Positions 10,939-22,117 of a DNA stretch of 64,000 nt are shown piece by piece. The notes under the pieces were generated by a model, which was not told where the DNA came from, searched no databases, and saw only the letters and a list, made by a program, of their open reading frames with translations. This stretch comes from Drosophila persimilis (lineage: Eukaryota > Arthropoda > Insecta > Diptera > Drosophilidae). Location of the stretch: NCBI RefSeq assembly GCF_003286085.1, contig NW_020825339.1:186001-250000 (forward strand), given 5' to 3'. The first letter of the stretch is position 1, and each line of letters starts with the position of its first letter. Made by a program: the position numbers and the translations under genes.

Positions 10939-11716
10939 CCCACTTTTGTTTCGTCACTGGGTCGACTCTGTTTAAAACGGGATGAATGAGCATTGCATTC
11001 GAAATTTTTGTATCATCTCCGATCGACAGTAACGATCCGTAAATCGACGAAACAGTATCGATTAGAGTTCTTAGAGATGATGCAGATTGATGCGACATTG
11101 TCGGCAGATTGAACAATGTGGAAATATTATTCGTGAAAATCAAATAATCGTTGTCATATACTCGTTTTAGGCCACCCATGGCCTTTTCATAATTTGCCTC
11201 GGTGACTTGGAACGCCTTTATTGTTCCTAATGCTTCATCAGAGAGGCACGAAATCAAATGATTAAATTTTTCGATCACCGGTATGCTGTTGTCGCTATGG
11301 ACTAGTCTTTCAAAAAGGCTAATGAAATTTTTGAATTCCGAGTGTTTACCACTAAATTTGGGTAATGCCAATTTCGGAAGTCTAGCATGAGTTGGGGCTG
11401 AAGAAGACACTGGCTTCGTCTCGCTTGCTGCATCAAAGGCGGCGATAAGCGACATTATCTTTCCTTTGGTGACAATTATCAGCTCTTCCAACTGGGCTGC
11501 ATATGCATCATCACCTGTTATATCCTCGATTTGCTCCTGCAAATGGTTAGCCTTTTCAATTGAAGCATTCAAACAATCTAATCTACATTGTAATTCCGGT
11601 AATTGCAAAGGAATCGACCCTTGATCTAATCGATCCTCTAAGCGGCGAATGCTTTTTACTCTACTTTTGAGCATAATCTTTAAGTCTTCAAGAGTGGGTT
11701 TACTTTTTTCTGCCAT
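10928..11716 (-). pseudogene. BEL/Pao gag N-terminus (DUF1759)
   Basis: The protein begins MAEKSKPTLEDLKIMLKSR and has a coiled-coil-like N-terminus (about 1-90). The DUF1759 capsid-like region follows (LPKLALPKFSGKHSEFKNF, FNHLISCLSDEALGTIKAF). It ends TKQKWDEL just where the next gag frame starts; the overlap is a frame change, with ~20 residues of the normal linking sequence apparently lost. ATG 11716 is preceded by an AT-rich leader, so the start is credible. Confidence 0.88.
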
Positions 11717-12020
11717 AATGGTTGTGTTTTTATTTATTTATTAATTATTATTTTTTTTTTTAAATTTTAAATTTTTGAACGAGGACGATAATCGAAAACG
11801 AATTTTAATTGAATGTCGAGGCACGAGGTATCAAGGGAAAGAGTTGTTGCAAGTAACAGCCGAAAACAATATACCCGTTAGATACAGGGTAGCGCGTCAC
11901 TTGGCGCACCGTTAAGCTCAAGAGCGGCAACGAAAATTCTCCCAACAAATACAACGCAAGCAGCAGTGGAGAAGCGAAAGCGAAAACGAAATAATGCACC
12001 GGTGCTGCTGCTTGTATGTA
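11717..12020 (-). other. 5' leader of the second BEL/Pao element
   Basis: This segment is noncoding, with long T/A runs near the gag start and then mixed sequence. It ends where the errantivirus LTR begins at 12021, so the BEL 5' LTR is missing or lies beyond the inserted elements. No primer-binding site could be assigned. Confidence 0.5.
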
Positions 12021-12553
12021 AATTAAATAACTGCGGTAGCGGATTGTGTTTTTAAAAAGTTTTTATTTTACTTCGAACTTCACTGATATAGATTTAAGTA
12101 GAGGGTCACAAAGGAATTCCGGGCAAAGGGATTGCGCGATCTTAATTTTTTAGCTAGACTTTGCGGTGTCGCTGCTGGATCAAGACTGACTTGAACTTTC
12201 TGATCTTTGCATCGTTGATCCCTTTCGGGAATAGTTTTTCTATAAACATTTCAATTGATTTCGCCATCCCGAGTATTGGATTTCGTCATCCAAAGAGAGA
12301 ACTGTTAAAGACCTAAAGTGCAGGATCTGCAGAAAGCCGGGAGTGAGATTGTTTATGAGAAGCCGAGTGTGGGCAAACATTGGTTTTCCATTTAGGCGAG
12401 TGTCAAAGATTGGGATTGCGGCGGGAGCCCTTGAGATTGTACATCTCAGAAATCAATTAGGCGGAGGCCCAAGATTGAAATTGTTTTCGTTTTGGAAAGC
12501 CAAAGATTGTTTACAACTCGTATAAGAGCTCAATAGAATTGGGTACGTTAACA
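12021..12553 (-). repeat. 3' LTR of the errantivirus-like element
   Basis: This 533-bp LTR is the same length as 20001-20533 and nearly identical; I noted about six substitutions (for example near 12263, 12279, 12304 and 12365). On the minus strand it follows a run of nine G (polypurine tract), starts TGTTAACGTACCC and ends CAGTTATTTAATT. The AATT end is usual for gypsy-group errantiviruses. Confidence 0.9.
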
Positions 12554-12559
12554 CCCCCC

Positions 12560-12898
12560 CCCTTCATAAATGTTTCGTCCCGATACATTTTGAAGTTCTG
12601 ATAGAGCTCTAATTTCTTCTGACAGTATTTGAATGTTGCTTTCCACTATTTCTTCTGACGGTATTCTTATTGATTTAATAAGTACAAATTTGGTTAATTT
12701 ATAGCCGAAGTAAAATAACATTATCAATATCAAAATGATTAAAAATAATGTTGTTAATGGTAAGGATTTAAAATATTAACATTATCAAAAGAAAATTGCT
12801 TATCATCCGATTGTATATAATCAATTAATTCAAAATCGCTATATCTATGATGCGATATATATTTTAGAATTTTACCCTTATCATTTATGTGGGTTATT
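12560..12898 (-). pseudogene. Errantivirus env-like C-terminus (membrane anchor and tail)
   Basis: The minus strand encodes a strongly hydrophobic stretch (ILIMLFYFGYKL) followed by a charged tail that ends at the polypurine tract. This is the expected place and shape of an env transmembrane anchor. The frame changes near 12777, and the 5' part of the gene is separated by a 1.1 kb HINE-like insertion. The equivalent segment recurs at 20534-20877. Confidence 0.65.
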
Positions 12899-13997
12899 AT
12901 ACCCGATACTCAAAATGAGTATTGGGGTATATTAGATTTGTGGTAAAAGTGTATGTGTGTAACGTCCAGAACGAATCGTTTCCGACCCCATAAAGTATAT
13001 ATATTCTTGATCAGCATCAATAGCCGAGTCGATTGAGCCCTGTCTGTCTGTCCGTCCGTCCGTCTGTCCGTCCCCTTCAGCGCCTAGTGCTCAAAGACTA
13101 TAAGAGCTAGAGCAACGATGTTTTGGATCCAGACTTCTGTGATATGTCACTGCTACAAAAATATTTCAAAACTTTGCCCCGCCCACTTCCGCCCCCACAA
13201 AGGACGAAAATCTGTGGCATCCACATTTTTAAAGATACGAGAAAACCAAAAACGCAGAATCGTAGAGAATGACCATATCTTTTAGACTGCAGAATCTGAA
13301 TTGGATCGTATTATTATTATAGCCAGCATCAAGAAAACAATTTCATTTTTTCACGCCCTGTCTCTCTCTAACACACACGTAGCATAGGCGGCTTTGCTTA
13401 GAGTAAAACATTAGCGCCTAGATCTCAGAGACTATAAAAGCTAGAGCAACCAAATTTGGTATCCACACACTCCTAATATATCGGACCGAGACGAGTTTGT
13501 TTCAAAATTTCGCCACACCCCCTTCCGCCCCCGCAAAGGATGCAGATCTGGGGATATTCATAAATCTCAGAGACTATTAAGGCTAGAGTAACCAAATTTG
13601 GTATCCGCACTCCTGTTAGATCTCACTATAAAACGTATATCTCAAAATTTCGCTCCACCCCCTTCCGCCCACACAAAGGACGAAAATCTGTTGCATCCAC
13701 AATATTGCAAAATCGAGTAAACTAAAAACTCAGAATCATAGACCATGACCATATCTATCCGGTTGCCGAATCTGGATCAGATCGGATCATTTTTGTAGCC
13801 AAAAGCAAGAAATCAATTTTTAGTGGCTACGCAGCGCCCGACGTCACGCTCAGACTGATTTTCTGTCTCTCTCGCACGCACTCTTTGTCGTGTCGTTTAA
13901 TATTAGCGGCGTCTGCCGGAGGAGAGCCATACTGACTTAGTATCGGGTATAACTGTAGAGTTGCGGTGTCCGCAGCAACTCACAACGTTCCCCCTCG
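12899..13997 (+). mobile_element. HINE-like repeat, copy 1 (full length, inside env)
   Basis: The 5' end is ATACCCGATACTCAAAATGAG, itself palindromic with the bases that follow. A short TA run and a (GTCY)n microsatellite at about 13038-13074 come next, then several variants of a module containing 'ctatAARAGCTAGAGYAACCAAATTTGG'-type sequence. The inverted terminal motif AGTATCGGGTAT lies near 13945, followed by a hairpin (GAGTTGC...GCAACTC) and the end ACAACGTTCCCCCTCG. Flanking bases are T on both sides. There is no coding capacity, so it would depend on an enzyme made elsewhere. It interrupts the env-like gene. Confidence 0.85.
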
Positions 13998-13998
13998 T

Positions 13999-14850
13999 AT
14001 TATTTATTACAATTGTGTTGTTGAATATAAGGAGATACGATCCTAACAAAGTAGTATTGTCTACGATATTTTTGCCTGAAACTAATATGGCACCATCCTG
14101 AATGATGTCTATTTCTTTGTTTTTTCCCCTTTTTTTAGTGCAGTTGGCTTTAAAGCCATTAAGTAAATTGGTGAAACAGGTATTCCTTAAATTTATTTGT
14201 GCGTAATTGTTAAAAGTTTCACTTTTAAAATTATTCATTAAATAGTATTTCTCCTTACCTTCACAAACTTTTTTACTTATAACTAACATTCCATCATTTG
14301 TGTGCATGGTAAAACTTGCAAATATCTTTAATTTGAGGATATTTTATGTAAATGATTATTAAATCTGCATTTCGAATTATTTTAACCGTTGCAATGTCCA
14401 GCAGATCAGACAGTTCAACAGGATGTTTTTCATGCTTATAAATGTCCTCTATTTCGTTTTTATTTAAAAATTTTGTATTGAAAATGTTTACTTTTAAGAG
14501 GGTTATGGTATCAACTAAATTTAGTAGGTCAAAAGTTATTAATTTTAAACGATGCTTTCTCAGTATCGTTTCTTCATTGAAGATGACATTTTTTAATGAA
14601 TTTGATAGCAATTCAATTTCTTTGAAAAATTTGGAATTTATTACAAATTGTTTATTATTATTTTCAGTTAATTCATTTACTTTATTTTGTATTTTCAAAA
14701 AGTCGTCAATATAACAAAAGCCAGTATTAGTACATTCGCATACATTTTCTGGAAAAAATATTTAATATTTGATGTTATCTTTATGTATAATTCTATTTCT
14801 ATTGTTGATTATAATTTTATTCGGTCGATTTTCCTTAACTACCTGCTTTT
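13999..14850 (-). pseudogene. Errantivirus env-like gene, N-terminal and middle part
   Basis: Two overlapping minus frames (14698-14294 and 14307-13999) encode a Lys/Asn/Ile-rich protein with helical heptad-like segments and scattered Cys residues. They occupy the position of env, downstream of pol in an errantivirus layout. The known family relation is to baculovirus F-type envelope proteins; here I infer it from position and composition, not from a clear motif. A frameshift near 14300 and the HINE-like insertion at 13997 break the gene. The last residues of the second frame belong to the repeat. Confidence 0.6.
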
Positions 14851-15111
14851 TGTATCGGGATTGAAGTTTATTTCTTTCCCCGAATTTCTACTACGAACTA
14901 CTTCTCCTATTTTATAATCTTTTTCTCTTCTATCTTTGTTATGTAGCTTAAGCATTTTGGTCTGAGCTTCCTTAAGTAATATTGGATTATGTTTGTGTTC
15001 TATTTTGTTATACAATATGTCATATGGCATTTGATTGGTCGTTGAATGTATCGTCAGGTTATATTTCAGTGCCGCCCTTATTATTATTTCTGAATAATCT
15101 GTTAGATTTAG
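14839..15111 (-). pseudogene. Errantivirus pol, C-terminal tail of integrase
   Basis: A frame from 15030 to 14839 (MPYDILYNKIEHKHNPIL... KIGEVVRSRN) is the usual basic tail of a gypsy-group integrase after the catalytic core. It is out of frame with the main pol ORF, which stops at 15112. Confidence 0.65.
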
Positions 15112-18100
15112 TTAATCCTTGATGCACCGCGCTATTTCTGTTAGTGTGGAATGTACCCTTTCTACCTGACCATTTGAGGTGCTGTGTCTGGGATCAGCAT
15201 AATAAATAGTTAAGTTACTTCTTTGTATGAATGATCTAAATTGTGCTGAAGTAAAGCTTGGTTCGTTGTCAGTCATTAATGATGTTGCTAACGGAAAGTA
15301 TTGCAAAATTTCCATTACCTTATTTTCAATGTTTAATTTACTTTGAATTTCCTTGACCACCAAGTATTTGGAATAAGAATCTATACAAGTTATGAATGTT
15401 AGGTTTTGGGCATAGTATATGTCTAAGTGTAATTGATCTCCTTCTTTTGTTGGAATGGGAGCTTCCCCAATTGGAATTTTTACAGGGTGTCTGTGATATT
15501 TGTTTTTGTTACAGATCTCACAATTTTTTATATATTCTTTTAATTTTTTGTGCAGGTTTGGCCAATAATACAGCTTAGTTATTTGTTTGTAATTTTCGTC
15601 TAGTCCTCTATGGGCTCTGCAATGTGTTTCTTCTATAATTATAGCTTTATCTTCTGAATTTACTACATCTTGGAGGAACTTTCTCGTGAAGAGAAATTTA
15701 TTTATGAAGTTTTCCTTTAGCTTATTTTGGATAAGGTATAAATCTTCTAAAGTGCAGTGTATTCCTGTGGTTAAGTGAGGCTGAATAAATTCTTTTAAAA
15801 TGATTAGCAGATTGTCAACCGTATCAAATTCAATAATATGTCGAGTATTTTCATAAACTCTTACTAACTCATGAACTGTGAATCTCCCTTGCGCTAATAG
15901 TAGCTGCTGTTTAAATTGGTTTAGAGGCTTGCTAGTCTCTTGAATGACGTTTTCAAAACTACTCTCTGCTGAATGCTGAGTATTTATGTCTGATTCTGAT
16001 TCTGTCTGGTCGACATCACTATCTGTCATATGATTTATTTTAATCCGAGATAAAGCGTCCGCTACTACGTTAGTTGAGCCTGGCTTATAAATGATTTTTG
16101 GTGTGAAACTTTCTATGAAGTAATACCAACGTTTCATTTCAACATTTGGATTTTTTTGCGACATTGCAAAGGACAAAGGTTGGTGATCTGTATGTATTTC
16201 AATTCCACTCACTCCGTATAAATAATTTCGCAAATTTTTTAATGCCCATACAATAGCTAATAATTCCTTTTTATTAGTAGCATATAATTGCTCGGTTTTA
16301 CTTAAAGTTTTAGAAATAAATGTTATGGGATTCCCATCTTGCGACAAAACTGCACCTATTGCTATGTCCGATGCATCTGTGGTTAATGTGAATTTTTTAT
16401 TGTAATCTGGTTGTACTAATTCAATATGTGCTATTAAACTGTCCTTTAAATTATTAAATGCTCCAATTGCTGGTTCATCCAGCTGTATTAATGTTTTCTT
16501 GGATGCCCTTCGTGAAACTTTCCCATTTACTCCACTCAGATATTTTGTTAATGGTTTGGCAATTGTAGCATAATTTCGGACAAATTTTCTGTAATACCCT
16601 GTTAGTCCTAAGAAGCTACGTAGCTCTCTGATATTTTTAGGAATTGGATAGTTTTGTATTGTGGAGATTTTGTCTGGATCTGTTTTAATGATATTTTGGG
16701 AAACAATGTATCCCAGAAATTTGGTTTCCAATTGAAAGAATTTAGACTTTTCTAGGGAAATTTTCATGTTAGCGTTTTGCAATATCTGTATTATATGAAT
16801 TAGATCTTTATAATGTTGTTCTATGGTTTTTGAAAATATTATTATATCGTCCATATAGACGTGACAAGTTTTCCCAACTTGTTCTCTAAGTATATCGTCC
16901 ATTGCCCTTTGGAAAATTCTGGGAGCGTTCGTCAATCCCATAGGCATTCTTAGAAATTCATATTTGCCGTTATTTATGGAAAAAGATGTTTTTTCAATAT
17001 CTGATTCCCTCATTAAAATCTGATAGAAACCTGACTCTAAATCAATGGCCGAGAAATACTTTGCCTTACCTAAATTGGCAAGGATTACTGAAGGATCTTG
17101 CATAGGATATCTATCCGGTATGGTGTTTTCATTAAGTTTCTTAAAGTCTATTACTAATCTATGCTTAGGAGTTCCGTCCTCATTTACTCCCTTCTTTGGT
17201 ACTACTATTACCGGTGAATTATATGGGCTTTTACTAGGTCTGATTATACCTTCATCTAACATTTTACTTATTTCGTTATTAACGAAATCGTTAACCGAAT
17301 AAGCGTATGGATACTGCTTGCCATATACCGGTCTATCATGCTCAGTGTTAATCTCTCCTTTTATATCCGTTCTGAACGGTAACTGTAAATTTATATTGGC
17401 ATGGTCTTCTTCGATGATAGATACCATTTTCTCTCTGAGATTTTCTAAATTGTCCTCTTTGTAGGTTATTGTGTTATACAATTTCATTTTTATCAATTCA
17501 GAATTTGCATAACTTTGAATGTCGGATATTTCTACGGCGGCGCGTTCAGGATTTTTGCATCCCAAACTTTTAAATTGTTCATTGTCGGATAATTCAACGA
17601 CGGCGTGTTCAGGATTCTTTAATCCCAAACTATTCGAACTTTTAGTGTCGGATAATTCAACGACGGCGTGCTCAGGATATTTTAATCCCAAACTATTAAA
17701 ACTTTGGATGTCGGATAATTCAACGACGGCGGGTTCAGGATATTTGAATCCCAAACTATTGACGGATAATTCTTCGTCGGCGTGCTCAGGATTTTTTGAT
17801 CCCAAGCTATATAAACTTCCTTCTACCTTTACTGAATCACTTTTCATTTCTTTTTCTTCTTCAAAATATTTTTTTATTATATATTCCTTCAACGGAAGGA
17901 TGGTTTTTCCTTCTATAAAGGTTAATTTGTTTAAAGAAAGGACCTCGTCATATATTAGTTTCTCCTCATTGTCTTTATAACTTAAAGTCCCCTTTCCTGT
18001 ATCAATAACAGCTCCGATTTTCTTTAATAGGTTAAATCCTATTAGTAAATCTGCCTCCATTCCATCTATTTCGTAGAACACTTGTTTTGTGTTGAAAATA

Positions 18101-18246
18101 GTTATATTATGGAAATATTTAATTATTGAAAACCCATTCACTGTAGCAACTTTCTTATAAATTGATAATTCTTTTTTATTTTCGTAAATTCCCTTTTTTA
18201 TATAACAGGAAGTTGCTCCCGTATCTATCAAAACTTTTAATTCTCT
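15112..18246 (-). pseudogene. Errantivirus pol: protease, reverse transcriptase, RNase H, integrase
   Basis: A 1039-residue open frame, the longest in the window. The protease starts at once (IDTGATSCYI, active D-T-G; LLIGFNLL near 62). Residues ~142-237 hold five acidic tandem repeats. RT follows at ~280-480 (FSAIDLESGFYQI, VYMDDIIIFS with catalytic MDD), then RNase H at ~555-680 (TTDASDIAIGAVLS, YATNKKELLAIVWAL, HTDHQPL). Integrase has a zinc domain (HCRAHRG...CEICNKNK) and D, D, E at DIYYAQ, TDNEPSF and GQVERVH. The frame is complete to the integrase core but shifts before the tail. Gag lies upstream in a different frame separated by an A-rich stretch near 18247, so translation by frameshifting would be expected in an active copy. 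Confidence 0.92.
17512..17808 (-). repeat. Tandem 63-bp coding repeats in pol linker
   Basis: Five in-frame copies of a unit like SLGLKNPEHAVVELSD occur at residues ~142, 159, 180, 201 and 222 of pol. Spacing is 21 residues except the first (17). The unit is acidic, with conserved SLG, K, PE and VE-LSD positions. It lies between protease and RT. Confidence 0.88.
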
Positions 18247-18249
18247 GTT

Positions 18250-19115
18250 TATTTTTTATCTACTCTTTTTAAGTAGGGCAGACCTACTTCGGGGGCTGAT
18301 CTAAAAAATGATCCTCCTCAATGTTATTTATCCTCATTGCTTTATTAGCCGGTTGTTCCGACATTTCGTTTGGCTTTCGTTTCTGCGCTTGATTTTCGTT
18401 AGACTGATTACTGATTGCTGTTCTGTCGGTTCCGGATTTGTATCGATTCGTCTACCTCCATTGGTTCTGGGGCCTGATTTTGTTGTCTACTACCCAAGAA
18501 ATAGGGTTGTCCCCGTGACATGTTATTCCTCTGAAAATCCCTTTTTTGGTCGAATGGTGAACTATTAGTCCTAGGTTGTCGTTGGTTGAATCTTAAGGTA
18601 TTGTAATTATTATTCCCTGAATTTGTGGGGCCGCTGAATTGGTAGGCAAATTGGGCCCGAATGTTATTAGATTGCAATTCCTGTACCTTTGCCAAGGCAT
18701 TCGGTAAATCTGGGGGATTCAATGAGAATAGGATTTCTGCAATGCCGCCGTTTAGGCCAGTGACAAAAATGCGTAAGGCATTGTCTCTAATTTTTTTATT
18801 TGATTCTTTGGTGATTTCACTGTCCTTACCGTGAGTCATTATTGTCTTATTTATTAACAAGGTCATTTTCTTGTTAACCTCGTTATAGAAATCTATAATT
18901 GAAAGGTTCCCTTGTCGGAGAACGCTTAACTCCTGTTCTATTATGTAAATTGGTCTCTTGTCACTGTAAACAAAGTCAAGTCGTGAAAGTATGGCATCAA
19001 AATTTAAAACTGTCCCGTGGTTGGTCAGTGCGTCATGTGCTGGTCCTGTTATTTTGTTTCTCAAAATTGTTAAGGCAATATAATATTGCTTACTTCCTTT
19101 CTTATATAACTTCAC
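18250..19115 (-). pseudogene. Errantivirus gag, main part
   Basis: The frame 19115-18408 encodes a basic gag without CCHC knuckles, as in many errantiviruses. It has a capsid-like helical region (YYIALTILRNKITGPAHDAL, ILSRLDFVYSDKRPIYIIEQE, NALRIFVTGLNG) and then an Asn/Gln/Arg-rich tail. After a frame change at ~18408 the reading continues (QAQKRKPNEMSEQPANKAM) to about 18255, just before pol. Another frameshift joins it to the N-terminal frame at ~19165. Confidence 0.82.
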
Positions 19116-19410
19116 TGCAGTTTCTGCAGCTTCCCTCCATCCTACATATTGGTTTAATCCACCATTGAAAATTGGTTTCTATTACCTTTAATGTGGTGTC
19201 ATCTTTTATTGTCTCGTCTATTGTTTCTGCCTGATAATCTGATACCTGATCGGATTTAGTTTCTATTTGTTGTTTTAAATTTACAATTTGTTCCTGTACT
19301 TGTGAAATTTGAAGTGCTATCAATTGTTTGACCAGATCGGCAGTGAGATCGGTCCTTGTTTGTGAGTTAATCATTTTTAGCTTTTCAAAATCTAAAGTTA
19401 GTTGATCCAC
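19102..19410 (-). pseudogene. Errantivirus gag N-terminus
   Basis: Starts MDQLTLDFEKLKMINSQ and contains a Gln/Glu-rich coiled-coil stretch (about 25-65). The homologous reading leaves this frame near 19165, after which the residues are off-frame until the stop at 19102. It is the first ORF after the primer-binding site. Confidence 0.7.
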
Positions 19411-19983
19411 CTTAATTTTTCTTATATGTATGTTTTTATAATCTAATATAACCTAATTGAACTTATATATTTATTAATACAACTTTTGCTCACGAACTAT
19501 CCGGTAGGGGTCGTCCTTCTTAGTTTGGCTGACAGATCTTCGAACGGGTCTTCCTTCTTGATTTGTCTGACAGGTCTTCGAACGGGTCTTCCTTCTTAAA
19601 TTTCTTTGTTTAACTGGGTCTTCTGGGGGTCTTCCTTCTTTGGTTTAGCTGATAGTTTCACTTTCTTTGTGTTTTGTTTTGGTTGGTTTTGTTTAAAAAC
19701 TTTGGTTTTTTTGGGTTTTTTGTATTTTTGAATTGTCTTGATTAGCTTTTGTATTTATTTGTATTTTGTATTGTATTTGTATTTGTATTTGTATTGTATA
19801 TTGTATTTATTTTTGCACACCCTAAGCTCCGGTTTGTTTCCTTTTTATCTCACTTTTTCTTATCTTATATCTCTCAGTCACTCCGCGTTTTTAAATTTGA
19901 AGGATTTATTCCATTAATTAATTGTCCTTCGGGTTTCGGCACGACGCAACACTTTTATTATTCGGTGCTTTTTATACAACGTC
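19411..19983 (-). promoter_or_regulatory. Errantivirus 5' leader with 38-bp tandem repeats
   Basis: Between PBS and gag there are 38-bp direct repeats starting at 19508 and 19546, with a third partial unit at 19584 and a shortened one near 19627. The shared core is GGGTCTTCCTTCTT plus GTCTGACAGGTCTTCGAAC. Further on, 19740-19815 is TTTGTA-rich simple sequence. Gypsy carries its Su(Hw) insulator in this position, but the unit here does not look like that site. Confidence 0.7.
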
Positions 19984-20001
19984 GCCCCACGTTGGGCGCC
20001 A
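19984..20001 (-). promoter_or_regulatory. Errantivirus primer-binding site (tRNA-Lys type)
   Basis: On the minus strand: TGGCGCCCAACGTGGGGC, directly after the LTR end AATT. This is the tRNA-Lys class of primer site used by gypsy-like elements. A second copy lies at 22118-22135. Confidence 0.8.
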
Positions 20002-20533
20002 ATTAAATAACTGCGGTAGCGGATTGTGTTTTTAAAAAGTTTTTATTTTACTTCGAACTTCACTGATATAGATTTAAGTAGAGGGTCACAAAGGAATTCC
20101 GGGCAAAGGGATTGCGCGATCTTAATTTTTTAGCTAGACTTTGCGGTGTCGCTGCTGGATCAAGACTGACTTGAACTTTCTGATCTTTGCATCGTTGATC
20201 CCTTTCGGGAATAGTTTTTCTATAAACATTTCAATTGATTTCACCATCCCGAGTATTCGATTTCGTCATCCAAAGAGAGAACTGTAAAAGGCCTAAAGTG
20301 CAGGATCTGCAGAAAGCCGGGAGTGAGATTGTTTATGAGAAGCCGGGTGTGGGCAAACATTGGTTTTCCATTTAGGCGAGTGTCAAAGATTGGGATTGCG
20401 GCGGGAGCCCTTGAGATTGTACATCTTAGAAATCAATTAGGCGGAGGCCCAAGATTGAAATTGTTTTCGTTTTGGAAAGCCAAAGATTGTTTACAACTCG
20501 TATAAGAGCTCAATAGAATTGGGTACGTTAACA
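20001..20533 (-). repeat. Middle LTR of the errantivirus-like element
   Basis: 533 bp, nearly identical to 12021-12553. It acts as the 5' LTR of the element to its left, since it abuts the PBS at 19984. On its right side it is preceded by a G8 polypurine tract and an env-tail copy, so it is also the 3' LTR of a second, deleted unit. Confidence 0.9.
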
Positions 20534-20877
20534 CCCCCCCCTTCATAAATGTTTCGTCCCGATACATTTTGAAGTTCTGATAGAGCTCTAATTTCTTCTG
20601 ACAGTATTTGAATGTTGCTTTCCACTATTTCTTCTGACGGTATTCTTATTGATTTAATAAGTACAAATTTGGTTAATTTATAGCCGAAGTAAAATAACAT
20701 TATCAATATCAAAATGATTAAAAATAATGTTGTTAATGGTAAGGATTTAAAATATTAACATTATCAAAAGAAAATTGCTTATCATCCGATTGTATATAAT
20801 CAATTAATTCAAAATCGCTATATCTATGATGCGATATATATTTTAGAATTTTACCCTTATCATTTATGTGGGTTATT
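20534..20877 (-). pseudogene. Second copy of errantivirus env C-terminus
   Basis: Matches 12554-12898 almost base for base, including the hydrophobic anchor, the charged tail and the polypurine tract (eight rather than nine G). It ends at the same HINE-like insertion point as the first copy. Confidence 0.75.
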
Positions 20878-21990
20878 ATACCCGATACTCAAAATGAGTA
20901 TTGGGGTATATTAGATTTGTGGTAAAAGTGTATGTGTGTAACGTCCAGAACGAATCGTTTCCGACCCCATAAAGTATATATATTCTTGATCAGCATCAAT
21001 AGCCGAGTCGATTGAGCCCTGTCTGTCTGTCCGTCTGTCCGTCCGTCCGTCTGTCCGTCTGTCCGTCCCCTTCAGCGCCTAATGCTCAAAGACTATAAGA
21101 GCTAGAGCAACGATGTTTTGGATCCAGACTTCTGTGATATGTCACTGCTCCAAAAATATTTCAAAACTTTGCCCCGCCCACTTCCGCCCCCACAAAGGGC
21201 GAAAATCTGTGGCATCCACAATTTCGACGATACGAGAAAACTAAAAACGCAGAATCGTAGAAGATGACCATATCTATTAGATTGCTGAATCTGAATTGGA
21301 TCGTATTACTATTATAGCCAGCATCAAGAAAACAATTTCATTTTTTCTCGCCCTGTCTCTCTCTAACACACAGGTAGCATAGGCGGCTTTGCTTAGAGTA
21401 AAACATTAGCGCCTAGATCTCAGAGACTATAAAAGCTAGAGCAACCAAATTTGGTATCCACACTCCTAATATATCAGACCGAGACGAGTTTGTTTCAAAA
21501 TTTCGCCACACCCCCTTCCGCCCCCGCAAAGGATGCAAATCTGGGGATATTCACAAATCTCAGAGACTATTATGGCTAGAGTAACCAAATTTAGTATCCG
21601 CACTCCTGTTAGATCTCACTATAAAACGTATATCTCAAAATTTCGACCCACCCCCTTCCGCCCCCACAAAGGACGAAAATCTGTAGCATCCACAATATTG
21701 CAGATTTGAGAAAACTAAAAACGCAGAATCATAGATAATGACCATATCTATCAGATTGCTGGATCTGCATCAGATCAGATCATTTTTATAGCCAAAAGGA
21801 ACAAATCAATTTGCACTGGCTACGCAGCGCCCGACGTCACGCTCAGACTGATTTTCTGTCTCTCTCGCACGCACTCTTTGTCGTGTCGTTAAATATTAGC
21901 GGCGTCTGCCGGAGGAGAGCCATACTGACTTAGTATCGGGTATAACCTTAGAGTTGCGGTGTCCGCAGCAACTCACAACGTTCCCCCTCG
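20878..21990 (+). mobile_element. HINE-like repeat, copy 2
   Basis: Full-length copy with ATACCC start, (GTCY)n at about 21019-21067, inverted terminal motif, hairpin and CCCCCTCG end. The left flank equals that of copy 1 (env), but the right flank is errantivirus 5' leader, so the copy sits at a chimeric junction. Confidence 0.85.
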
Positions 21991-22117
21991 TTTTTATCTT
22001 ATATCACACAGTCACTTCGCGTTTTTAAATTTGAAGGATTGATTCCATTAATTAATTGTCCTTCGGGTTTCGGCACGACGCAACACTTTTATTATTCGGT
22101 GCTTTTTATACAACGTC
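21991..22117 (-). other. Errantivirus 5' leader fragment
   Basis: Matches 19863-19983 (the leader next to the PBS) with a few substitutions. Gag and pol are absent on this side: only ~130 bp of leader remain between the HINE-like repeat and the PBS. Confidence 0.8.

Noticed and set aside
13038..13074. Short regular repeats that could suggest a CRISPR-like array
   Set aside because: They are (GTCY)n microsatellites inside HINE-like repeats, with no unique spacers, and the DNA is eukaryotic.
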